Origin: Vampirovibrio chlorellavorus
GTDB lineage: Bacteria; Cyanobacteriota; Vampirovibrionia; Vampirovibrionales; Vampirovibrionaceae
Assembly: GCF_003149375.1 (NCBI RefSeq)
Contig: NZ_QFWH01000004.1
Location: forward strand, 62,001 to 126,000
DNA: 64,000 bases
Direction: 5' to 3'
Numbering within the stretch: position 1 is the first letter of the stretch; the number at the start of each line of letters is the position of its first letter. Of the stretch, positions 42,939 to 51,682 are shown piece by piece. The position numbers were made by a program, and so were the translations under genes. A model generated the notes under the pieces. The model saw nothing but the letters and a program-made list of their open reading frames with translations, did no database searches and was not told the DNA's origin.

Positions 42939-44239
42939 AGGGTTTGCAGGGCTTCATCGTGCGACAGTGGTTCTCCCCGGTAGGGGCGTTCCTGGGTCAT
43001 GGCGTAATAGGCGTTGGCTACGGCCAGAATGCGACTACCCAGCGGAATACTTCTGCCTTTCAGCTTTTCCGGGCCGCCAGAGCCGTCCCAGCGCTCATTC
43101 TGGGAGTGCAGGAAGGGTACCACTTCCGAGAGAAAGTTGATTTTGACCAGCAAACTGACGCCCACGTTGGGGTGATCCCGCAGGTGTTCCCACTCTTGGG
43201 GGGTCAGGCTCTCTTTTTTGTGCAGAATTTCATCCGGTATGTGTACCTTGCCCACCGAGCCCAGGAGGCCCGCCATATAGGTCAGGTCTACGGTCTTTTC
43301 ATTCAGGCTTAAGCCTTCGGCAATGGCCCTGGCCAGCAGCCCTACCTGCTTGGAGTGGCCTTTGGTGAAATTCTGACGGGCGTCTACCGCTTTGGACAGG
43401 GCTTCCACAAACTCCTGCTGATGGATGCCCAAATCGGCAATGCTTTCTGTGATTTGGGCTCGCATATTCAACAGTTTGTTGAGGTTTTTGGCCGCTTGTG
43501 GGCCGGACTGAGCGATACATTCCTGCGCTTCGGCCACCAGTTGCTGTAAGCGCATGCCGGTGACAAACACTTCGGCGGCCACCTCGGCCAGCGCCACCAT
43601 CTCTTCAGAGAATTCGGCGGGCTGGTAACTTTCAAACAACAGCAGACCCATGGATTTGCCGCCTTCCCGCAGGGGCGTGATCATCAGGCTTTGGGTTTTG
43701 CCCTGGGCCAGCCGGTCATTGGGCAGCCAGTTGGGCACGGTGTCCAGCCGGGCAAAGGTCTGGGTTTTGTGGTTCTGGTACACATCGCTGAGCAGGTTAT
43801 TGCTTCTGGCCGGGATGGTTACCTCCCAGCGTTGCTGGCGATCCAGTTCCAGTGAGGTGCCGGTCAGGCTGAGGTACTGTTCGCTGGTATCCTTGGTGGC
43901 GGTCTGGAACAAGTGGCAGGCGTCCACCTGAAACATCTGGGCCAGGGTGGCGGCAATGGAGTCGTAAATCAAAAAGCCGGATTGGGCGTCCAGTCCCAGC
44001 ACGCCCAGGGTTTTATCGATGGAGTAAATCTGGATCAGCTCTTCCAGCTGCGCCTTGAGCTTGGCCGGGTTATCGGCCAGACGCTCGTTAATTTTGGTCA
44101 GCAGATCATCGGAAATAAAGTTTTCCGTCACGAAGTCGCCGATGTTGAGGGCATAAATGGCTTCCAGAGGATCGCGCCCGGACTCATCCAGCGGGGAATG
44201 AGGAAGATTTGGCTGTGTTTTGGCAGTCTGTTTGTCCAA
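42860..44239 (-). CDS. GAF plus HD-GYP-like protein with lost metal ligands
   Basis: 459 residues. Residues ~65-235 look like a GAF sensor domain (SLMITPLREGGKSMGLLLFESYQ), and ~275-450 like an HD-GYP c-di-GMP phosphodiesterase. The layout is preserved (KGHSKQVGLLARAIAEGL, IPDEILHKKESLTPQEWEHLRDHPNVG, RSIPLGSRILAVANAY, HDEALQTLQREAGSKWDPLVVDTL) but metal and signature residues are gone: GS (327-328) for HD, HSQNE (378-382) for HHE, GGP for GYP and N409 for the conserved Asp. It is therefore probably a non-catalytic c-di-GMP sensor or regulatory protein. Some HD-GYP relatives are known to be inactive. Confidence 0.78.
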   Translation of the reverse strand: MDKQTAKTQPNLPHSPLDESGRDPLEAIYALNIGDFVTENFISDDLLTKINERLADNPAKLKAQLEELIQIYSIDKTLGVLGLDAQSGFLIYDSIAATLAQMFQVDACHLFQTATKDTSEQYLSLTGTSLELDRQQRWEVTIPARSNNLLSDVYQNHKTQTFARLDTVPNWLPNDRLAQGKTQSLMITPLREGGKSMGLLLFESYQPAEFSEEMVALAEVAAEVFVTGMRLQQLVAEAQECIAQSGPQAAKNLNKLLNMRAQITESIADLGIHQQEFVEALSKAVDARQNFTKGHSKQVGLLARAIAEGLSLNEKTVDLTYMAGLLGSVGKVHIPDEILHKKESLTPQEWEHLRDHPNVGVSLLVKINFLSEVVPFLHSQNERWDGSGGPEKLKGRSIPLGSRILAVANAYYAMTQERPYRGEPLSHDEALQTLQREAGSKWDPLVVDTLSKISLEALA

Positions 44240-44400
44240 GGGGCTCGCTCTCCTGGCGGGTTTAACGGCTCAGGCCAAACCGGGAAGGGGTGGTTTTGCG
44301 GCCTGTTTCTTTCTTATCGGCGGTTTCTCTCAACTCTTTAGAAAATTTTATGAGTCGGTTACAACATTTTACCCATTTTTTGAGGGGATGGGCATTCGGA

Positions 44401-44417
44401 CGGCGCGGCGCGCCTTG
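44401..44417. repeat. 17-base repeat with GGCGCGCC core, copy 2
   Basis: CGGCGCGGCGCGCCTTG, one difference from the copy at 40751-40767, again beyond a minus-strand terminator. Confidence 0.5.
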
Positions 44418-44428
44418 GCAAGCTCCTC

Positions 44429-44457
44429 AAAAGAAAAAGCCCAGCCATTGGCCGGGC
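44429..44457 (-). terminator. Minus-strand Rho-independent terminator with no evident upstream gene
   Basis: On the minus strand GCCCGGCC and GGCTGGGC form an 8-base stem with one mismatch and a 3-base loop, followed by TTTTTCTTTT. The nearest minus-strand gene upstream lies beyond the plus-strand ABC genes, so it implies a short unrecognised transcript starting within 44460-44811. Confidence 0.7.
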
Positions 44458-44550
44458 CTTGTTAATTTTACCCCTCAAGTAAAAAACAGAATGTCTCGCA
44501 TCCAATCAACAGACTCCATCAAGGGCTGTTTCTCTGACAAACGCAATATT

Positions 44551-44636
44551 TTTTGTATCAGCTCTAACCGTTCTTCTCTTCTTTTGTATCAGACTGTATA
44601 AGACCAGGTTTTAATCCGATGCTTCCCCTAACCGTT
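44551..44636. repeat. Alternating direct repeats A-B-A-B
   Basis: TTTTGTATCAG at 44551-44561 and 44582-44592 alternates with CTAACCGTT at 44564-44572 and 44628-44636. They may be binding sites for two regulators. Confidence 0.6.
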
Positions 44637-44811
44637 TTTTGGACTCGCAGGTCCAATCACGATCGTGGTTTTAATGTGTGTGTGCGATTGTGGTTCCCCG
44701 CCTTGTTCCTAACGATTGTCCCAAGCTAAAAATTGGTTTTGGCGCTTTGCTTGTTGGCATAAACGCAGCCGTTTGAGGGTTTGTGCTAGTGGTTTTTGGA
44801 TTGTTTATAAA

Positions 44812-46029
44812 ATGAATGCTCTGAATCATGAGGCGTTTGGGTTTTTGAGTGTTAAGAAATTGCAATGTTTGAATTCGGAGGAGCAGCAACCGGGAGGTCA
44901 GGACTTGTCAGCGGGCCAGAGAGTGGATACCCTAGTGCTAGAGAGAACGGCGCAAGCCAGTAATAAGAGAGAGTATTCAATCGTGGACAGTCCCCCAGAC
45001 ACCCAGTCGGTTGCCTCCACTTCGGAATCCTCTGGTTCCGGGGCGGCGGTGGCCATTCGGGTGGATCACCTGACCAAGCGCTTTCACAGTCCGCAAGGAA
45101 TGGTAAATGCCCTGAAGGGAGTCACGTTTGAGGTTCCCCGGGACAAGGTTTTCGCCATACTGGGCCCCAATGGGGCTGGTAAAACCACCTTGTTGCGCAT
45201 TTTAACTTCTATTATGCGGCCCAGCAGTGGAACCGCCCTGATTGAGGGCTTTGAGCTGGGGCGGCAAAACACCGATATTCGACAACTGATTGGCATTGTG
45301 GCCCAGGACAACCACTTCGATCGCTATCTGACCGTATGGCAGAATTTGACCCTGCATGCCCGCTTGCACGGTATGGAAAAGCCGGTTTATGAAAAGCGCA
45401 TACAGGCCCTGTTGGAGCAAGTGGGTCTGTATGAGCGGCGGAACGATTACCTGGATCACTTTTCTGGAGGGATGCAGCGGCGGGTGGCTCTCATTCGGGC
45501 CCTGATTCATCGCCCCCGGCTGTTGTTTCTGGATGAACCATCCACCGGGCTGGATCCGGCGGCCCGGCTGGAGATTTGGGAGACTATTCAGGTCCTGAAG
45601 CAGGAAACCACCGTGATCCTGACTACGCACTACATGGAAGAGGCCGATCGCCTGAGTGATCTGGTCATGATTTTGAACTACGGGGAGGTCATGATGATTG
45701 GCACCCCGCAAGAGCTGAAGGCCCGCATTTCCCCGCCCAATATGTACGAACTGACCCTGACGGAGCCGTTGGCCGAGCGGTATCAAGAGCAATTGGCCCC
45801 CTGGATTTCTCAGGTCACCGTGCTGGACCGGGATGCCTTGCACTTCCGTTTAAATCACCGAGAAGATTTGAGCGCCTTAATGGCCCGCATTGAACCGGCC
45901 CATTTAAAGTCGCTGGGCTTGGCTCAGGCGGACATGGAAACGGTGTATCTGACCGTGGCCGGAAAGTCCATGGCCACTTTCAAGGCGGGATCGGGAGACT
46001 GGAAAGACAGTGAGGCCGCAGCCGGATGA
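44812..46029 (+). CDS. ABC-2 type exporter ATP-binding protein (NodI/DrrA-like)
   Basis: ATPase subunit of a two-component ABC exporter. The ATPase core begins near residue 85 (IRVDHLTKRFHSPQG). Walker A is GPNGAGKTTLL, the Q loop is IGIVAQDNHFD, the signature is FSGGMQRRV, Walker B is LLFLDEPSTGLDP and the switch region is LTTHYMEEAD. The ~80-residue N-terminal extension is Ser/Gln-rich, not conserved in the family, and the start is uncertain: ATG 44812, TTG 44904 (GGGAGG ahead) and GTG 44983 are all possible. It overlaps the permease gene by four bases and acts with it. Confidence 0.9.
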   Translation: MNALNHEAFGFLSVKKLQCLNSEEQQPGGQDLSAGQRVDTLVLERTAQASNKREYSIVDSPPDTQSVASTSESSGSGAAVAIRVDHLTKRFHSPQGMVNALKGVTFEVPRDKVFAILGPNGAGKTTLLRILTSIMRPSSGTALIEGFELGRQNTDIRQLIGIVAQDNHFDRYLTVWQNLTLHARLHGMEKPVYEKRIQALLEQVGLYERRNDYLDHFSGGMQRRVALIRALIHRPRLLFLDEPSTGLDPAARLEIWETIQVLKQETTVILTTHYMEEADRLSDLVMILNYGEVMMIGTPQELKARISPPNMYELTLTEPLAERYQEQLAPWISQVTVLDRDALHFRLNHREDLSALMARIEPAHLKSLGLAQADMETVYLTVAGKSMATFKAGSGDWKDSEAAAG

Positions 46030-46796
46030 AGTTGATTTATTTTCGTCGGGGGGTGTGGCCCATTGCCCATAAGGTGCTGTTGCAGGAGGCTCAGGGCTGG
46101 CTGAATGAATCCATCAACACCATTGCCATTCCCTTTACCTTCTTTTTGGCCTTTGGATTGGGCCTGAAGGGCTATATCGCCGAGGTGGAGGGCGTTTCCT
46201 ACATGGCCTTCCTCACCCCGGGGCTGATCACCATGACCATCCTGCTGGAAGCCTATCGCACCGGGGCCTGGGGCCTGTGGATGGATCGCTGGCATCAGAA
46301 AATGCTGGATGAATATCGCATCAAGCCCATCCACACCACCGACATTATTATGGGCGAAATTCTGGGTGGCTTTATGGTGGCCCTGATCAAAGGGGCCATC
46401 GTGGCGGCCATCTTGCTGCTGTTCTCCCCGGTGGTCATCCGCTGGGATGCCTTGCCCCTGTACTTCTTACTGGTCTTTCCGGGCTGTATATTTTTCACCT
46501 GCGTGGGTAGCATGGTGGGCACCTCCTTTCCCAAGCCGGATCATATCGCCCAGTCTCAAACCATTTTCATCACCCCGCTTTTGTATTTGGGCGGTCTGTT
46601 TTTTCCCATTACCGCCCTGCCGGGCTGGATAGGCCCTGTCATTCAGTGGCTCCCCACCACGGCGGCCTTCGAGGGCGGTCGGGATATTCTGCTCAATCAT
46701 CATATCGAGTGGCGCTACCTTCTGGTGATTTGGGCCTTCGCCCTGTTTAGCTTTGTGGGCGCCACCTGGTTTTTCCGGGAGAAGCTCTCGGAATAG
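46026..46796 (+). CDS. ABC-2 type exporter permease (NodJ/DrrB-like)
   Basis: 256-residue permease with about six hydrophobic helices (TIAIPFTFFLAFGLGL, MAFLTPGLITMTILLEAY, ILGGFMVALIKGAIVAAILLLF, YFLLVFPGCIFFTCVGSMVGTSF, FITPLLYLGGLFFPITALPGWI and YLLVIWAFALFSFVGATWFF). The LYLGGLFFPITALP segment matches the ABC-2 consensus. It is translationally coupled to the ATPase by an ATGA overlap. The cargo, perhaps a polysaccharide, lipid or drug, cannot be told. Confidence 0.9.
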   Translation: MKLIYFRRGVWPIAHKVLLQEAQGWLNESINTIAIPFTFFLAFGLGLKGYIAEVEGVSYMAFLTPGLITMTILLEAYRTGAWGLWMDRWHQKMLDEYRIKPIHTTDIIMGEILGGFMVALIKGAIVAAILLLFSPVVIRWDALPLYFLLVFPGCIFFTCVGSMVGTSFPKPDHIAQSQTIFITPLLYLGGLFFPITALPGWIGPVIQWLPTTAAFEGGRDILLNHHIEWRYLLVIWAFALFSFVGATWFFREKLSE

Positions 46797-46812
46797 CCCG
46801 CCTGCCTTGCCT

Positions 46813-47901
46813 TCAGCGCACAGGGCTTTCGGGCAGTTCTTTTAAAAACTGGCGAATGGCGGGCACTGAATGTCCGGTATCGATGTTGTGCCCCTGATCC
46901 CGAAAGGTAATCAGCTTCTTGAGGGGGAGTGGGGTTCCAGCCCGCTCCCAGAGCTGATGGGCGAAATGCCGGGGCATGAGGGTGTCTTTGTCTCCGTGCA
47001 AGACCAGCAACGGGGCTTTGATGGTGGGCATTTTTTCAATGGACTGCATTTGGCTGAAGGTCAGCTTGTGCAGCGGGGCCAGCCAGGCGGGCGCATAGTT
47101 TTCCACCTTGCGCTTGGCCACATCCGGGAAGCTGGTCATGGTGGATTCCAGTATTACCGCCTTGTTCCGCCCCACCCGGTGGGCCAATTCGGCGGTGACT
47201 GCCCCGCCCAGCGAAATGCCATGGAACACCTGCTCTTCGGCAGGAATGTGCTTATCCTGTTGTAAAAACTCGCTGGCCATAAAGGCGGATTGATACAGCC
47301 CCAATTCACTGGGCTTGCCGGGGGTGCTTCCGTAGCCAGGGTATTCATAGGCCATAAAGCCATACCCATCCTCAATTAGGGGATGGTAGCGCAAAATACT
47401 GACCAAGGAGGATTTGTTGCCCATGGCATGCAGGATGGTGGGCTTGCCCGCCCTGGGCGGAATAAACCATCCGTAGTTGCGGATATCCGGGTAATGAGAG
47501 GACTGAAAGGACACCTCTTCAATCTGGTTCAGCATCTCCTTTAAATGCGGATGCTGCTTTTTGACTTCAGGCAGCGATACTTTCAGATCCGGCATGTAGT
47601 GCCCGGCAAACAGATTTTTGTGTTCCAGGGCATGCAGGGCACGGGGCGGCAGGAGGCCAATCAGGCTGGTCATCAGGGTCTGGATCTGGCCAAGTACGGT
47701 TTGTGGGCCCTGATTCCCGTTTTTTTCCGGTTTTCCATCGTCGGGCGCCTCAGCCGGTTCTTCCTCTCGCCAGTTTAGCAAGCGACCCTGAAATCTGGGT
47801 GAAGTGGCGGCCAGTGCTTGCAGGCCGGGTTGATGACGCAGGGCGCTTTTGCTGGTGGATGCGTAAAGTACGGGCTTTAAGCCCGGCTGAATGGCAGGCA
47901 T
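46813..47901 (-). CDS. Alpha/beta hydrolase (ABHD12/13-like serine hydrolase)
   Basis: 362-residue protein with a complete catalytic triad: nucleophile in FHGISLGGA (GxSxG), acid in LLVLHGDKDTLM and His in RDQGHNID. TILHAMGNKSSLVSILRY and FMAYEYPGYGSTPG provide the oxyanion region and fold markers. An N-terminal ~110 residues, Pro/Glu-rich, have no recognised domain. ATG 47901 is chosen because GGGGAGG lies ideally ahead; upstream codons to 47967 are unlikely. No signal peptide is seen. Substrate unknown. Confidence 0.87.
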   Translation of the reverse strand: MPAIQPGLKPVLYASTSKSALRHQPGLQALAATSPRFQGRLLNWREEEPAEAPDDGKPEKNGNQGPQTVLGQIQTLMTSLIGLLPPRALHALEHKNLFAGHYMPDLKVSLPEVKKQHPHLKEMLNQIEEVSFQSSHYPDIRNYGWFIPPRAGKPTILHAMGNKSSLVSILRYHPLIEDGYGFMAYEYPGYGSTPGKPSELGLYQSAFMASEFLQQDKHIPAEEQVFHGISLGGAVTAELAHRVGRNKAVILESTMTSFPDVAKRKVENYAPAWLAPLHKLTFSQMQSIEKMPTIKAPLLVLHGDKDTLMPRHFAHQLWERAGTPLPLKKLITFRDQGHNIDTGHSVPAIRQFLKELPESPVR

Positions 47902-48296
47902 TGGTTTTCCTCCCCTAATGAAATGATTTGACGGCTTTCCCGGTGGGAAAAGCCATATTGACCCCAATCAATTAGAAACCCCTGAAATGGATATGACAAT
48001 ATCTGATTTTGATAGGTATTATTCAGCGGATTATAGCGCTTTTGTATCCGCTTGTCATAAAAAAAATTGGATTTTAAGAAAAAAGCGGAAATTAAAGTAA
48101 AGTTTTGTAACCGACTGCCGAATCCCTATCTATGGACGCTCTATGGACAGAGCCAGTGGCATACGGACTGCCTGCCAGGTAATGGGTGAGGAGGATATTT
48201 CTCCGCAACCCATGCCCCAACCACTCCCTCGTGGCCTGCAGGCCGAGTGGGACCGTTGTTCTGATCGTAGTTAGCGAGAAGGTGCAGAGTGAAGTT
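47902..48296. other. Intergenic region between hydrolase and TPR gene
   Basis: About 395 bases. AT-rich at 48045-48110. TCTATGGAC is repeated at 48129-48137 and 48140-48148. A perfect palindrome GGCCTGCAGGCC (48233-48244) is enclosed by CCACTC (48221) and GAGTGG (48250) arms, making a strong hairpin 47 bases before the TPR start. Confidence 0.55.
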
Positions 48297-50003
48297 ATGA
48301 GTCAACCGCATCCCGAGTCCAAGTGGCAGTCGTTTTCCTTGTCCCGTTTGCCGGAACTCAGTTCAACCCGGCAAGTGTCCGCGGAGCATTTTTTATCGCT
48401 CGGGAACCGACACTATAACGATTATTTAACGCGCAGTGCCAAACGCGATCTGGATGTGGCCATTACCAATTATCGGCAGGCCCTGGATATGAACCCGGCC
48501 CTGCCGGAAGCGCATGTGAAGCTGGCGGCGGCCCTGTGGGACCGGGGGGGCATTTCTCTGGAGTTGGCCATGGAATATTGCGACACCGGTTTGGCCCTGA
48601 ATCCCGATTTTAGTGAAGCCCACCTGTTTAAAGGCTACTTCTTGCGGCAATCGGGTCGGTTGGAAGAGGCCATTTATCACTTCCGTCAGGCGGCCACCAA
48701 GGCGCAAAAGGGCCAAAGCCCGGCTCGGGCTCATCTGGCTCTGGGCAAAACCCTGATTCAAAAATCACAGTTCGCTTATGAAATGCCGCTCATCAGCCGA
48801 GCGATGCTTTGGGCTCAGGGATTTCAGCGGATGACCGTGGGGGCGCTCCAGTTACCTACCGATCAGGCTGCTTGCAGGGTCATACTGAAAGCCTTTACTG
48901 CCGATTTCCAGATTTTCGGGTTACTGGGCGGGGCCCGGCTCCTGAAAACCCTGGGTCTGGCGCCGCTGGCCGGCAGCCTCTACCAGTGGGCGACCCGCAC
49001 CATGCCGCAGGAAGGCATCTTCTATCACCTGCTGGGGGATTTTCATGCCGAACGGGACAATCGGGATGGGGCCCTGTATTACTACACCCGGGCTCAGGAG
49101 CTGGAGCCGGACAATCTTGTCCTGCATAAAAAGCTGGGCCATGTGTACAACGCCTGCAACGACCGGGATAATGCCGTGCGTAGTCTGGAAAAAGTGGTGG
49201 AGGCCGAGGCTGCGGATTTTGATACCTATTACACCCTGGCCCAGGTCTACTGTGATCAGGCCCAGTACATGCGCTCTCTCTACTATTATAAAGAGTTGCT
49301 CAACCAGCAGCCGGACAACGCCTACGTGCATAGCAACATGGCCTATGTGCTGTTCAAGCTGAACGACTTTGACGGGGCCATTCAGGAGTATCAAACGGCC
49401 ATCAAGCTGGGTAAGGATGCGGTTTGGACGGCCACGGTGGCCCAAACGCTGGGAACCATTCAGTATCAGGTCCGAGGCGATCTGGAAGCGGCGGTCAGTA
49501 TGTTTCAGTTGGCCTCCCAGTTGGACCCCGCTGATCTGGAGTGCCTGAGCATGCTGGGTGATATCTACACGGAGCAAGGCAATTTTGAGGCCGCCATTGA
49601 GACTTATCGCTATATTTTGAGCGTGGCCCCGGACAATGCCGAATGCCACAACTACATGGGTTACCTGCTATGGCAAATGGATAAGAATGATGAGGCCATT
49701 GTGGCTTATAAGCAGGCCTTGGCCCTGAATCCGGACAACCCCATTGCCTATAACAATCTGGGGGTTATTTATCTGGATGAAAAATGTCAGTTGCCAATGG
49801 CATTGGAAATGTTCCAGACCGCCTTTGAGCAAAAGCCGGATTACACGCTGGCCTGCTTCAATGTGGCCCGGGTGTACGAGGCCATGGGCGAAACGGCTCT
49901 GGCGGCCAAGGGCTATGCCCAGGCACTGACCCTGAACGCCGACAATCAGGAAATGCAGTCTGCTGAAATTCAGGAGCGGCTGGACAACCTGTTTATGACC
50001 TAA
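48297..50003 (+). CDS. TPR repeat protein
   Basis: 568-residue protein made almost wholly of tetratricopeptide repeats, for example AITNYRQALDMNPALPEAHVKLAAALWD, MEYCDTGLALNPDFSEAHLFKGYFLRQ, ALYYYTRAQELEPDNLVLHKKLGHVYNA, IQEYQTAIKLGKDAV, AIETYRYILSVAPDNAECHNYMGYLLW and AIVAYKQALALNPDNPIAYNNLGVIY. No signal peptide or enzyme domain is seen, so a cytoplasmic scaffold is likely. ATG 48297 (MSQPHPESK) is preferred; the frame is open to 48186. Its last 11 bases overlap the converging DUF3326 gene. Confidence 0.88.
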   Translation: MSQPHPESKWQSFSLSRLPELSSTRQVSAEHFLSLGNRHYNDYLTRSAKRDLDVAITNYRQALDMNPALPEAHVKLAAALWDRGGISLELAMEYCDTGLALNPDFSEAHLFKGYFLRQSGRLEEAIYHFRQAATKAQKGQSPARAHLALGKTLIQKSQFAYEMPLISRAMLWAQGFQRMTVGALQLPTDQAACRVILKAFTADFQIFGLLGGARLLKTLGLAPLAGSLYQWATRTMPQEGIFYHLLGDFHAERDNRDGALYYYTRAQELEPDNLVLHKKLGHVYNACNDRDNAVRSLEKVVEAEAADFDTYYTLAQVYCDQAQYMRSLYYYKELLNQQPDNAYVHSNMAYVLFKLNDFDGAIQEYQTAIKLGKDAVWTATVAQTLGTIQYQVRGDLEAAVSMFQLASQLDPADLECLSMLGDIYTEQGNFEAAIETYRYILSVAPDNAECHNYMGYLLWQMDKNDEAIVAYKQALALNPDNPIAYNNLGVIYLDEKCQLPMALEMFQTAFEQKPDYTLACFNVARVYEAMGETALAAKGYAQALTLNADNQEMQSAEIQERLDNLFMT

Positions 50004-51102
50004 TTGAAAGCGTTTTGGACGAAAACTCGGTGACTGGCTGCTTGTCCAGGGTCAGACCCAACCGCATGGCTTGCAGCACCCCCGCCGCTTCCTCATAGGA
50101 GTGTACGGACCGGAGCAGCTGTCTACGAGCGGGTGGTAGGGCCTCAAACAGATTGGCAGTCATGGATAACACGCTTTGATTGCTTTCCACGGCCAACACG
50201 GGAACGCCTTGGCTGAGGGCGGCCAACACGGGCTGTCCGCCCAGGGCGTTGGCCGGTACCACCAGCGCCGAAAGGTCGTTGAGCGTCAAGTCCCCCGCTT
50301 GGGCTTGCGCAATGGGCCGCAGAGCGGGGGCTTGGGTCAGTCCGGTCAGCACACAGGGCAAAAAGGTGGGAGCAATAAATTCTGCGGCCGTGCGAGGGTC
50401 CAGCACTTCATCCAGCACGGGCTTGGCCTTTTCCCACACAAAAACGGGGGCATTGGCGCAGGGGATGCCCAGTTCGGCAACCACCAGATGCGACAGGATG
50501 CCTTCAATTCCCCCGATGGGGTCCACACCGCCGCCCTGGCGGTAGGTGCTTTCCAGCAATGCCTCATCCTCTTCCAGTTCCGGCAGTAGCATGCACAAGG
50601 CAATGGCGGTGGCCCCTTGCGCTTGCAGGCGTTGGCAAGCGTTCAGCAGTACGTCCGGGTTCCTTAAATAGCCGGAGGAACAGCCAGAAGCGGTCATCTC
50701 GCAGCCGGTGTGTATGGGCTCATCGGTCAGGATAAAACCCATAATGTCCACCCCGTAAACGCTTTTAACGGCGTTGATGGTGTTAATGTGCAATACACGC
50801 ATGTCTTCGGGCATCCCCGCATCCAGCACCACCCCGATGCGCTGATGTTGTGCGGCTCGCAAGGCCCATTGCCCTCTCAGGAATTGATCCAGTCCGTAGC
50901 CCTCCACGTACAGGGCATTGGCTGGCAGTTTCTGAAAAACAGCGGCATTGGCCACGTTGGGATGGGTAAGCAGCACATCGCACACGCTGGCCAGCAGGTT
51001 TAAATAGGGGGTGGCGTCTCCGGCAAAGCCCCCTTGGGACGCGCCGATGCCTGTGGGGATAATCATCCCGGCCACAAAGGGCCGCTGTCGCATCGGGAGC
51101 AT
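49993..51102 (-). CDS. DUF3326 family protein
   Basis: 369-residue protein of unknown biochemical function. It shows the features I associate with DUF3326 in cyanobacteria: MIIPTGIGASQGGFAGDATPYLNLLASVCDVLLTHPNVANAA, NALYVEGYGLDQFLRGQWAL, RIGVVLDAGMPEDM, a YRQGGGVDPIGGIEGILSHLVVAELGIPCANAPVF block and FLPCVLTGLTQAP. The C-terminal part has a Gly/Ala-rich Rossmann-like stretch (LSALVVPANALGGQPVLAALSQGVPVLAVES). ATG 51102 lies one base past the hpt stop, so translation is probably coupled to hpt and tilS. Confidence 0.82.
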   Translation of the reverse strand: MLPMRQRPFVAGMIIPTGIGASQGGFAGDATPYLNLLASVCDVLLTHPNVANAAVFQKLPANALYVEGYGLDQFLRGQWALRAAQHQRIGVVLDAGMPEDMRVLHINTINAVKSVYGVDIMGFILTDEPIHTGCEMTASGCSSGYLRNPDVLLNACQRLQAQGATAIALCMLLPELEEDEALLESTYRQGGGVDPIGGIEGILSHLVVAELGIPCANAPVFVWEKAKPVLDEVLDPRTAAEFIAPTFLPCVLTGLTQAPALRPIAQAQAGDLTLNDLSALVVPANALGGQPVLAALSQGVPVLAVESNQSVLSMTANLFEALPPARRQLLRSVHSYEEAAGVLQAMRLGLTLDKQPVTEFSSKTLSIRS

Positions 51103-51103
51103 G

Positions 51104-51682
51104 TTAGCCTTCAGTGAATTGGCCTGCGTCCCGAACCACTCCGATGTAGGGCAGGTTTCGGTAGTAGCCCGCGTAATCCAGCCCATAGCCCACTAAAAAC
51201 TGGTTGCCCACGGTAAAGCCGGAAAAATCGACCTGAACTTCATTCTGGCGGGCCTCTTTTTTGTCCAGCAACACGGCCAGCCGCAGGGATTGGGTGTGGT
51301 GTAAGGATTTCACGTAATCCATAAAGAAGTGCAGGGTCAGGCCGGTATCAATGATATCTTCCACAATCAAAACGTTTTCCCCGGAGAGAGAAGGCAGGGA
51401 CAAATCCACGGGCTTTACGCTGCCGGAAGAGACCTGTCCGTTCCCGTAGCTGGCCAATCGCACAAACTCAATCTGGCAAGGGATTTTGATATGGCGGATG
51501 AGATCGGCCACAAACATAAAGGAGCCCTTCAGCACGGCCACGATGATCAACTTGTCGCAGCCTGCGTAGGTCTCGTTGATCTGCCCCGCCATCTCCTGAA
51601 TCCGCTGCTGAATTTGCGCTTCACTGAAGTGGATATCCAGTTGTTCCGGCTTGTAAACGGTGGGCGAGGCGGCTTGGCTCAT
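51104..51682 (-). CDS. hpt: Hypoxanthine phosphoribosyltransferase
   Basis: Purine salvage enzyme converting hypoxanthine or guanine plus PRPP to IMP or GMP. The PRPP loop is VLIVEDIIDTGLT (104-116); VAVLKGSFMFVADLIRHI is the N-terminal motif and VGYGLDYAGYYRNLPYIGVV the C-terminal one. The 192-residue length is typical. The start overlaps the tilS stop in an ATGA arrangement, a pairing of tilS and hpt found in many bacteria. Confidence 0.95.
   Translation of the reverse strand: MSQAASPTVYKPEQLDIHFSEAQIQQRIQEMAGQINETYAGCDKLIIVAVLKGSFMFVADLIRHIKIPCQIEFVRLASYGNGQVSSGSVKPVDLSLPSLSGENVLIVEDIIDTGLTLHFFMDYVKSLHHTQSLRLAVLLDKKEARQNEVQVDFSGFTVGNQFLVGYGLDYAGYYRNLPYIGVVRDAGQFTEG

Larger units (their letters stand above)
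44240..44811. other. Long divergent intergenic region between HD-GYP-like and ABC genes
   Basis: 572 bases. It holds a minus-strand terminator (44429-44457), a copy of the GGCGCGCC-core repeat, alternating direct repeats at 44551-44636, and a perfect palindrome CACGATCGTG (44658-44667). No ORF above 60 codons looks real. On the minus strand there is a 34-codon open stretch ending at 44474-44476 (...SEKQPLMESVDWMRDILFFT) with only a late ATG; whether it is translated is unclear. Confidence 0.55.
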
